Source: Stramenopiles sp. TOSAG23-2 (taxonomy: Eukaryota > Sar). Taken from it: a stretch of 11,018 bases of DNA. The position numbers and the translations under genes are program-made. The notes below the pieces were generated by a model that ran no database searches, had not been told where the DNA came from, and saw only the letters and a list, made by a program, of their open reading frames with translations. This document shows, in pieces, positions 1 to 8,600 of the stretch (the stretch's first letter is position 1; each line of letters begins with the position of its first letter). The stretch covers positions 1-11,018 of the forward strand of contig LT649891.1 in NCBI GenBank assembly GCA_900128395.1, written 5' to 3'.

Positions 1-508
1 TGCGTCCCATTGTAATCTAACAAGTACATCTTAACTATCAAAAACGTCCCAAAATTATCGGGTTAGATGTAGGGTTATGATATATTTTAGTACTTGATAG
101 ACTATAAAATTCAGATAGCAACCAAACCTACACCGAGATTTTTGGTTTCACTTTTCAGTGTTTTTAATTTTCCTTTAACAATTTTAAATACATTCAATAC
201 TAGTCTAAGTATAATACTAATAGACTACGTAATATAATCTGCAAACCAGCAAACGACTTTTAGAACATGCTCTTTTTTTTTATTATTATTATTAATATTA
301 GCACATTACCAGGTACTGTATTATTATTATTAGAGCTAGACTATTACTATTATTAATAGAATTAAAAATAACAACTCTAACTAATCGTCTAGAGTTATAA
401 TAAAAGTAAAAGTTAAAATATTACAAATCTACATTAACCATTTGTAAGACTTTTCTTGTTATTTCATTTACTCATATTTACGTTGTATTTTCGTTTGTTT
501 AATACATC
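1..508. other. Non-coding region upstream of the ELWxTDGT-repeat gene
   Basis: This stretch is very AT-rich and has stops in all frames at short intervals. I see no credible exon, RNA gene or transposon remnant. It holds a T-run and ATT microsatellites (described separately) and presumably the promoter and 5' leader of the gene starting at 509. No clear TATA box or initiator stands out. A TAA at 500-502 lies in frame just before the start codon, so the coding region does not extend upstream without an intron, and no convincing acceptor site is visible immediately before the start. Confidence 0.6.
272..358. repeat. Poly-T and interrupted ATT microsatellite
   Basis: A run of T (273-281) passes into tandem TTA/ATT units up to about 300. 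A second ATT run follows at about 319-332 and a third, degenerate one at about 342-358. Such simple repeats are common in AT-rich protist intergenic DNA. They lie 150-230 bases before the start codon at 509 and could vary in length between strains, but no function can be read from them. Confidence 0.8.
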
Positions 509-2335
509 ATGTTTTCTACTTTCAATCAACAAAGGTTGATGCGAAGCAATAATGGACGTATCAAACAAAAATCTTTGATACTTTTCAACGCAGTTTACAT
601 TGTATTTATTTTATGCGTTATTAACTTAAAACAACATTCTTTTTTATTAGTTACTGGTTATACGGTTGATCGAGAACCAAATATAATTGAGTCCTATAAA
701 AGTAAAATATATTTTGCAGCGGAAACGCCAGTAACTGGTACTGAACTATTTGTGTCTGATGGAACATACTCGGGTACATCGATTTTTGCAGATATTTCTA
801 ATGGAACGATAAGTAGCTTTCCAAAATATCTAGTTGTATATGATAATATACTTTATTTTTCGGCTGATAATGGAGCTGTTGGTAGAGAACTATGGCGTAC
901 TGACGGTACAAATGGGGGAACATTCATGGTGAAGGATATATGCACCGGTCCGGGTAGTAGTGATCCAAGTAATTTTACCATTTTTAAAGATAGGTTATAT
1001 TTCGCCGCTGATGATTGCGAACATGGTCGAGAATTATGGCATTTGTACCAAAATGGCACAAAATTAGAAGTAAAAATGTATAAAGATGTACAGCCTGGAC
1101 TGGCAAGTTCTAACCCCCATAATTTTGGTGTGCTGGTTAAAGAAGGGGACGGTACAACAACAAATCCTAGGATTGAATTTAAAATGTACTTTGCAGCAAA
1201 TACAACGCTACATATTTATCCCAATAAAACATGGACTAGTACAACCAGTGCTCCTTCCGGAGATGGAGATGGAACAGGAAGAAGAAGACTAGAAGAAAGT
1301 GACAATGCAACGACAACAACAACAACAAATTCGGCGACTACAACTAATGCACCAAATAATACTTATGTATCCACAACAAGTGACGCCTCCAATAGCAATT
1401 TAACAACGACAACGCCACCAGAAGATATTCCTGATGAGGTGAGCAATTTAACAACGACATCACCACCAGAAAATATTCCTGGTGAGGTGCCTATGCCACC
1501 AGACAATTCGATCATGGAATTTGAGGATAGTGATTCGCTGGAGTATAACATAAGTCATTTAGGTGTTGAATTATGGGAAACCACTGGGGAAGATGGTGTT
1601 GAAAGTGCGACTTCACTTGCTTTAGACATAAATGAAGGTTCTGAAGGTAGTGAGCCGTCTGAAATGGTATGGTATTATGATAAATTGTATTTTGCTGCGT
1701 ATAGAAATGGTGCAGGAAGCCAATTATGGAGGGTGCATATGCATCGTGATCATATATTTCTTGCTACTCAAAACACACCTTGCTGTCATAAAATTGAAAC
1801 TGTAGTAGCTGGAGTGTCTCGCGCATGTCCAGGGCCACCATTTGTTGAATACGACGAGTTAACTGGCTATCCTTCTGGATCTTGTGCGTATCTTGAAGAG
1901 CTCATCGATTCAGGTACAAAATCTTACTCTTCAACATCTGACGATTTTATAATTGAAATGGTGACTAGAATTGGACCTCCCCCAGAAGGTGCAAATGCAT
2001 TTATGCTTACAATTTTGGAAGATGTACTTTATTTTGGTACCCAATATGAAGACGATACAAAGTTATATGAAGTACAAAGGAAAGTCGCCCCATTTGAAGC
2101 AGCCTCAGGGGTTATGACAGCTGATGATGTTGTTGCAAGAGTTATAGAATCAGAAGATGAATTTGGCTTTGAAATTGTTGATGCTATCTTAGGAGGTGTT
2201 TATAATAGATATCAAGGCCATAGAAATACAGAAAATAAACCAATTATTAAGTGGCACGGTTATTCGTCGTATCCAATAAACTATCAAAAAGTTTGGTTAA
2301 ATAAACTTGCAATGGGTGAACAATTGGATCCCTGA
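509..2335 (+). CDS. ELWxTDGT-repeat surface protein, signal-anchored, with Thr-rich insertion
   Basis: 608 residues. The start at 509 is the first in-frame Met after a TAA at 500-502 and has A at -3. Residues 1-21 are polar and basic, and 22-40 form one hydrophobic segment, giving a signal peptide or type II signal anchor; the rest should be extracellular or lumenal. The body has six degenerate repeats marked by [LIM]YF(A/S)A at 68, 115, 163, 226, 393 and 507, each followed by an ELW-like motif (79, 127, 175, 354, 405, 518). The best copy reads ELWRTDGTNGGT (127-138). The basic spacing of about 48 residues suits beta-propeller-like blades (inference). ELWxTDGT repeats are known mainly from bacterial surface proteins and also from some protists (family knowledge, unchecked here). 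A Thr/Pro/acidic insertion (about 232-350) splits repeat four, and a Cys-containing stretch (C425, C426, C440, C459) separates repeats five and six. About ten N-glycosylation sequons include N98, N155, N182, N231, N239, N297, N313 and N347. There is no C-terminal membrane segment. An adhesion or cell-covering role is possible but unproven. Confidence 0.88.
   Translation: MFSTFNQQRLMRSNNGRIKQKSLILFNAVYIVFILCVINLKQHSFLLVTGYTVDREPNIIESYKSKIYFAAETPVTGTELFVSDGTYSGTSIFADISNGTISSFPKYLVVYDNILYFSADNGAVGRELWRTDGTNGGTFMVKDICTGPGSSDPSNFTIFKDRLYFAADDCEHGRELWHLYQNGTKLEVKMYKDVQPGLASSNPHNFGVLVKEGDGTTTNPRIEFKMYFAANTTLHIYPNKTWTSTTSAPSGDGDGTGRRRLEESDNATTTTTTNSATTTNAPNNTYVSTTSDASNSNLTTTTPPEDIPDEVSNLTTTSPPENIPGEVPMPPDNSIMEFEDSDSLEYNISHLGVELWETTGEDGVESATSLALDINEGSEGSEPSEMVWYYDKLYFAAYRNGAGSQLWRVHMHRDHIFLATQNTPCCHKIETVVAGVSRACPGPPFVEYDELTGYPSGSCAYLEELIDSGTKSYSSTSDDFIIEMVTRIGPPPEGANAFMLTILEDVLYFGTQYEDDTKLYEVQRKVAPFEAASGVMTADDVVARVIESEDEFGFEIVDAILGGVYNRYQGHRNTENKPIIKWHGYSSYPINYQKVWLNKLAMGEQLDP
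1202..1558 (+). other. Thr/Asn/Pro-rich low-complexity insertion within an ELWxTDGT repeat
   Basis: This encodes about residues 232-350. Threonine tracts from ACA/ACG/ACT codons, Pro-Pro-Glu motifs and an acidic end replace the usual short loop between MYFAAN (226-231) and GVELWETTG (352-360). It holds several N-x-T/S sequons and many Ser/Thr, as expected of a mucin-like, glycosylated, flexible spacer. A dibasic-rich GRRR (257-260) at its start could be a proprotein-convertase-type cleavage site (inference). Confidence 0.75.
1394..1489 (+). repeat. Two tandem 48-bp units coding a 16-residue repeat
   Basis: Units at 1394-1441 and 1442-1489 match at 44 of 48 bases by my count. They encode SNLTTTTPPEDIPDEV (296-311) and SNLTTTSPPENIPGEV (312-327). 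The phase is kept, all four base differences fall in codons that change the protein (Thr to Ser, Asp to Asn, Asp to Gly), and each unit carries one N-L-T sequon. This is a recent in-frame duplication inside the low-complexity insertion. Confidence 0.9.
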
Positions 2336-2338
2336 AAT

Positions 2339-2350
2339 ACACATATGTGT
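2339..2350. repeat. 12-bp palindrome just after the stop codon
   Basis: ACACATATGTGT is a perfect palindrome starting four bases after the TGA of the plus-strand gene. It is continued by more GT dinucleotides. It may be a by-product of an AC/GT-rich tract or a weak 3' UTR hairpin; the evidence is only the symmetry. Confidence 0.45.
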
Positions 2351-2468
2351 GTGCATATTTTTTATTAAAAAAAATTTTTAAATTATGATAGAATTCGATT
2401 TCGTTTAATACAGTGTGTATTTAAGTGCTCATCATATTGAATCTTAATATTATAAAAAATATATTTGA

Positions 2469-2495
2469 TATATCAACACACTAGTGTGAGATATA
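2469..2495. repeat. Palindrome-centred hairpin in the convergent intergenic space
   Basis: CACACTAGTGTG (2477-2488) is a perfect 12-bp palindrome. Flanking arms TATATC (2469-2474) and GATATA (2490-2495) also pair, with an A/A mismatch and a bulged A between, giving an extended imperfect inverted repeat of about 27 bases. It lies midway between two convergent stop codons, so either transcript could form it. A role in 3' end formation is possible but unsupported. Confidence 0.5.
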
Positions 2496-2626
2496 GATTA
2501 TTTCAGTTATTGTACGAAGTATTCTTCTTTTTAAGAGTAGGAATTATCATGAGAATAGATATAGGATATTTATATGATATTTTAAGTATAGAAATAGTAT
2601 ACTAAATCATATTTTATATGTTTATT

Positions 2627-5600
2627 TCAATCTGTTTTAGACGCATCTCTTCTATTTGTTTCATCTGCTGTATCCTTTTTTGCTTTAATAGCTGTCTCGT
2701 TGTTTTCTTCCTTTTCTACTTTCAATTTGTCAGTATTTTCAGTGTCGCTTCTCTTGACTTTGTTGTTTTCTGTATCAGGTAATGTAGAGCTAGGATCATT
2801 TAGTACTTTCACTTCTTTTAATGGTACAACTTTATTTAATATCATCCTCTTCATTTTTCGTTTATGTATGAATATTACTATAACCCAAACAAGCAACCAA
2901 CCGATTATTAATGTCGTCCAGGTTAATAAACTATTATTGCTGGTCAAGTTATACATTATTGCACATGCACAAGCATGTGTTGCGCATACGTATACAGCAG
3001 TTCTAAAGATGTTTAAGCGCTTGATCATGCACGGTTGTATATATTGATTGGAGACGGAAAGGGTCAAACAAATTAAAAATTGTGGAACTAATACTTTTTC
3101 CCAATCTTCCTGATAAAAAATAGAAAATCCAGCCATTAACAATTCTGCTTGATGTTCCATAATTAAAAAACTTTGATCGTATTTAATGTCTAAAGCTTTG
3201 TTATTAAATTGAAAATTGGGGGCAAGCAAAGTTGCAAGTGGGTAGAAACCTAATAATCCTAAAGCAGCAACAAACATATAGATAATTTGAAGTGGTTCCG
3301 AAAATGTAAAACATTTCATTTGATCATCAGCCATCAATACAAATTCTTTACTACCCTTATCATATGTACAAGCATATGTTGATATTAAAGTAAACATCAT
3401 GCCAAAGTATAGATAATCATTTACAGCATTGAGACCAAAATTATACATCCCGTCTTTTGTGCAGCACTTTGTGATTGGTCTACCATTTTTGTCCAGTCCG
3501 AGGCGTCCTTTTTGCAATGCTTTTAATCCTTTTATGGAGTAAAACGGGAAAGCAATTGCTATGACAATGGAAAACCAAAAAAAGTAGTGAAACGAGTTGC
3601 CAAACTCCTCCGGTAATTTAAATTGAGGAATGTAAATGAGTAAATCAACAAGCCTCATTAACCAAGGAGTTTCCTGCAGCTGTTGCTTTAGTTGTTCTCT
3701 AGATGATTCCTCAACTAATTCTGTCGTGTTTGATATTTTTTCCGATGTCTCTGCAAGTGGGCCGTTAGTTAAAGCAACACTAATGTATTGATATGCTGTA
3801 ACCATCATTCCTACATAAAATGTCAAAATATTATCCCACATGTTCCAGTTAACTACTTGCTCCGATTCATCAAGTTTTTTTAATTTTTTTATTTCTACTG
3901 AAATTTCTTTTTCTAGCACTGGGTAAATTTTATCTACTACTGTCGGCCATTCTACTCTACACATATTTATTTCCTTAATTAATAAAGAACATTTCTCTTC
4001 TTCGCTCACTTCTTTTGTTACTTTCATACCTTTACCACTCTTATTTATGGCATTATTATCGCCGTTTGTATCTTTTTCTCCCACTCCTTCGAGTTTCTTT
4101 TCCTTACTCTTTCCTTCCATATGTTTTTCATCTTCATCACTGTCTTGTATATTGGCATCAATCGGAACAAGCAAATGTTTAATACACGAGAATGCATTTG
4201 GAATATGAACTTGCTTATCCCCGTTGCTTTTCTCTTCCTCCTTGTTGTCTTCATCATCGCTGTCATCGTCTGCCTTTGCATTCATTAGCTCCATCAACTG
4301 TTTATTCAATTGTTTTTCCGGGTATTGTTCTCGTAAAAACTGACGATGCCGATACCATCTTTGTAATATTTTCACAGCGCGTATTCTTCGTTGGCGCCTA
4401 CGCCACCACCGTTGGATAAAACTGGCAGCCCATGTTGACATATGTGATTTGTGCGCTACATGGCGGGGATCTTCAATTTTAAAAGAACTTTTAGATTGGA
4501 TTCGCAGTCCATGAATTTTTCGCCAACGTGTATACATGGGAAGGCACGTATGTAAATTTTCGTCAATTAGTAGCTGCAACGCATCGTGCAAGGGCATGGA
4601 GGAGTTTATGCGTTTAGCAATTACGCTTATTATTTCGCAGAATTGCTCGTAGTTAATATAATTGTTTAAGATGCGTTTCTTTCCACCCTGATGGTGTTCT
4701 TTTGCAAATTGCTTTGCTTTCTCGGTAAATAATTTTGCTGGGAAATATTCTCTGGTCATAGAATCAGCAACAAATTTATCAAATTGTTTTTGTGACATTT
4801 TTCCATTATCAATGACAGTTGTAGATTTCTTCACGACTATATCGTCAGAATTTTCTTCTTTCTTTTGTAATCCACGTATCCATTCATGTTTCGCAGATTT
4901 TGCATTTTGGTCTACTTGCATTTGTAGCTGCTTCATTTGAGATTGAAAGCTTAATTGGTGGATTACAACTTTCGATACTCGCCGCTTTTTGCTATATACT
5001 TCTATTTTTAGCGTGGAATAATGTGTAAATATTTCTTTCAAAACTCGCAAGCGAATTGTTTTCGGGGGCAATGAATGTTTTTTCCAACGTACAAAATGTA
5101 CTTTAAGAAAATCTGCATTATATTGGGAATGTAAAATATGGACAGCTTTTTGTTTCTCTATCAATTTACATGCTAATCCAACTTCAAAACGCTGTGAATC
5201 AGACAATACCATAGGCACATGAACATATTCATTCCCTCTTGAAAACCGACCAAGCTTGTGACCTTCAACATAATTTGAAGCTAAGATGCAAGATTTGCCA
5301 TTTTTTGTGCCCATCACATTGATTATTAATTTACTCTGTTTACATGCCCACCAACGAAGAAACAGAAATTCATTTACCCAGCATAAATTGTTTAGATCAG
5401 AAACCTTTCTGGTTTGCTTTCCAAATCTTTTCCGTACCTTTTTCTTATCCATGGAATATTTTGAACCAATCATCGGGCTAAGATAAATGTGGCAGCTGAG
5501 GGGTGTTAAGTGATTTAAATCTGTAAACCCAGCATCATCTAATCCTTTTATATCTACTACTTGCACCCGAAATACACATCCGTTGTATAACTGTTCCTTT

Positions 5601-8600
5601 TTACTTTCAACACCATTATTGATTGTGCGACTATTATTAACAATTTTCTTCATCAGAGCCCCTGTCATTAGTAAATCAGATGTTTTTTTCATGCTTTCTT
5701 TCCTTACAACATCGTCTATGGCACTATTTGCACGATCGAATAAATGCCTTATGGATCTTAAACCTTCTAAAATATAATTGAAAAATCCTGCTTCCGATGT
5801 ATGAACATCTAAGCTATTCATAGCGACTTTTAGACCTTGTGCCATAGCCTTATTTTTTGGAAAATAAGATATTCCTTTCTTATATGTCTCTACTGTTTCT
5901 TTCCATCTTTTCAAGCCTGCAAGACATGTGGCTTTTGCTAAATATGCTTCTGCCAATTTTGGGTTTAAACTTACAGATTCCGTTGCATCTAGCAATGATT
6001 CTTTCATCCTATAAAGCTGAAGTAATACCATTGAACGTCGGCAATAATAATCGGCGTTAGATTCATCTTCTTTAATTAAAGCAGTTAATCCTTCATACGC
6101 TTCATCATAACTTTTCCTTGATATTTGCTCTAAGCATTTCCTGTATTTTAATTTCCGCTGCTGTCTTAAATGTCTCTCTTTTTCTAAACGATCTAATTCA
6201 AACTTTCTATTCATTTTTTGCAGTGCGTCATTTTGCGCTTTTCTTTGTGCAATTTCTTTTTTTTGCAAAAGCAATTGTGCTAGCAAACATGCTTTGCATA
6301 GCTTCTTCCTTCGTTGAATATGGACCTTCCAACCTTTTTTATCGCAATTTGGGCATAACTTATATAATCTGTTAGCAAGTTCTTCCTTCAGCGTTATTGC
6401 ATCAATTAAATGAAGTTCTTTTTTTCGTTGCAATCGTTGAAGGAATCTTTCTGATTTAATATCTTGTTCAAATTTTTCCCACTCATGCTTTCTCTCAAAT
6501 GCTTCGTCATATAAAGCGCGTGCAACATCTGTATTCATGCAATAGTTATGCTTTGTTGCAACAGCAACTAGTTTTAAAGTTGCAGCTTTTGCTTTTCTTT
6601 CTTTTTGTATTGTATTAAACGTACTATTAACACCTATAGTAAAACTTGAAACATCAAGCAAGCAAATGAGAGCTAAAAGACTTACAGTAAACAGTAGTAG
6701 TGTAGCGTATGTTTCGTTCGATTTCCAATTTGTTGAAAGTATACTAGGCAATACAACACCAAAAGGTACAAATACTCCAATACAACAAAATGCAGATAAA
6801 ACAGACATTGTGCTTTGCGAATCCGGGTGCAAATGGATACACATACTGATTAAGCGTAATAATATATATATACCAAACATTCCTGGTATAATTATGGTCA
6901 ACGTAAGTCCAATACTAGATAAGCTGTTTGTTTCAGAAACATGTCCAATTGCGAATATAATAGCCCCTGTGATAGCAATCATAGAGATACAAATTTTCAA
7001 CGGCAGAGAATGTTTCTCCATTACTTTTACAGTATCGCCACGATTATTAAGTATATATATAATTGGCGCGATGCAGAAAATTATATAAATTGCATACGAG
7101 CTATCTTCATTTGATATATATTTTTCAGTAATCAGAAGAAATATTAAAGAACATAACATTAATATATGTGATATCCAGTTAGCAATGTTCGACATGTTAT
7201 TATTTTGCTTGTCATTTCTTGAATTCATCTCAGAGATTGCTTTTTTCGCTATCCGCTTGACACGTGTATAAAGCTCATGATAATGCGTATATACAGTAAT
7301 TAATGTCGAAAAAAGAGGCAATGTAATCAATAGTAAGATGCACGCGATATTCAGCATTGGTGCATTGTTATTTTCGCGAAATCCCAAGTATATTGGTAAG
7401 ATTGCTCCAAATGGTAAAAAGCATCCTGATATTGCTAAATTGACTAACGTTGGCAATTGAAATACGGAAATAGCTGACAATTTTGGAACTAATGTCAATA
7501 TAATTGATGATGCTGGTATAGCTACTGCAAGAAAAATGTATAGTCTGGAGTCGATATTATTTAAATTATTTTCTTGGTCAAAGACAATTATCAAAGGTAT
7601 TACGACACCAAAAACGCACGAAAAAACAAACTTATCGACAAAACGCACTTTCCATAATTGGAAATAAAAGGTAGAAAGCAAAATGGTTGGAATCAATACT
7701 AGTATGATGCATTCTAATGTATATTCTTTGCCTTCCTCGTATTTCGTTTGAAGAGCAAACATGACCGTCAGCATCACGCAAGCATTCGATGCTACTAGGA
7801 ATAAACATTTATACGGTTCCTTGTAATGTATAAGATTCAAAAAATATAGTTTACTAAACAATATCCAACAAGCACCAAGAAGCATGCAAAACGGTAAAAA
7901 TATCAATCCAGATAAATTTGATGTCACTGAATCTTCATAACCAACTAATAAAAGACTCAAAGGTAAAGCGCATAGACCATGGTATATAAAACATAGCAAT
8001 ATCCGGAATTCCATTGATGTTTTCCATTTCTTCAATACATAATTCAAATCATAATGCTCCCAGCAAAGTGCTTGAATTCCAAACAATACAAATAAAATTA
8101 TAAATCTTAAATTTGATGGATAAATTGGATACATTGACAGTGGGATAACAAAAAACATTAAATAGATTGAAAGTGGTATTACATGTCTCCCACAAATTGA
8201 TTTGATTTTCGGTCTTGATACTGTTGATAATAAATACATCAAAACCATAGTTCCAACAACTAAAAGAGAAACCATTTCATTTTCTTCATTCCCACTTGGC
8301 TTCGGAATGATCAATAAACAATAGATTAGCACTGATGCTGGTATTGCCATGAAAATTGTATAAATAACGGCAAACGTAATTCCCAACGTAACACGATCCT
8401 TTGGCCAATATATACTCATTAGTACTAGAATTAATACCAAGTGAAAAGCTGTTATACTTGTACATAACAGATATAAAATTGAAACTGTATCTTGACTATA
8501 TGAATACATTAATGAAATGGGAATGCTACCAGGTATTGCAAGTATGATAATAATTATTTTTTGGAGTTCTGCTGCTTGCTGGAACATAAATTTGCTATAC

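Larger units (their letters stand above)
2336..2626. other. Compact space between convergent genes (two 3' ends)
   Basis: These 291 bases separate the TGA of the plus-strand gene from the TGA of the minus-strand gene and must hold both 3' UTRs. An ATTAAA at 2364-2369 is a possible poly(A) signal for the left gene. On the minus strand an AATAAA (2621-2626) follows the stop codon directly. Two 12-bp palindromes are present (listed separately). I see no small gene here. Confidence 0.6.

Noticed and set aside
60-77. Two GGGTTA hexamers resembling telomere repeats
   Set aside because: Only two copies, six bases apart and not in tandem register; too little for a telomeric or interstitial telomere tract.
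509-2335. Possibility that the plus-strand gene is bacterial contamination
   Set aside because: AT content, sequons, Thr-rich insertion and a close convergent eukaryotic-type gene with the same style of 3' end argue that it belongs to the same genome.
2700-3047. 115-codon plus-strand open frame near the 3' end of the giant gene
   Set aside because: It is antisense to the charged tail and last helices of a well-supported coding region and is Phe/Ser-rich as expected of a complement artefact.
4045-4281. 78-codon minus-strand open frame overlapping the acidic linker
   Set aside because: A frame-shifted reading of the Lys/Glu-rich linker inside the giant gene; composition is biased and there is no independent start context.
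6666-7088. 140-codon plus-strand open frame inside the giant gene
   Set aside because: It lies opposite the membrane repeats; antisense to hydrophobic coding sequence readily stays open, and no domain or supporting context is seen.
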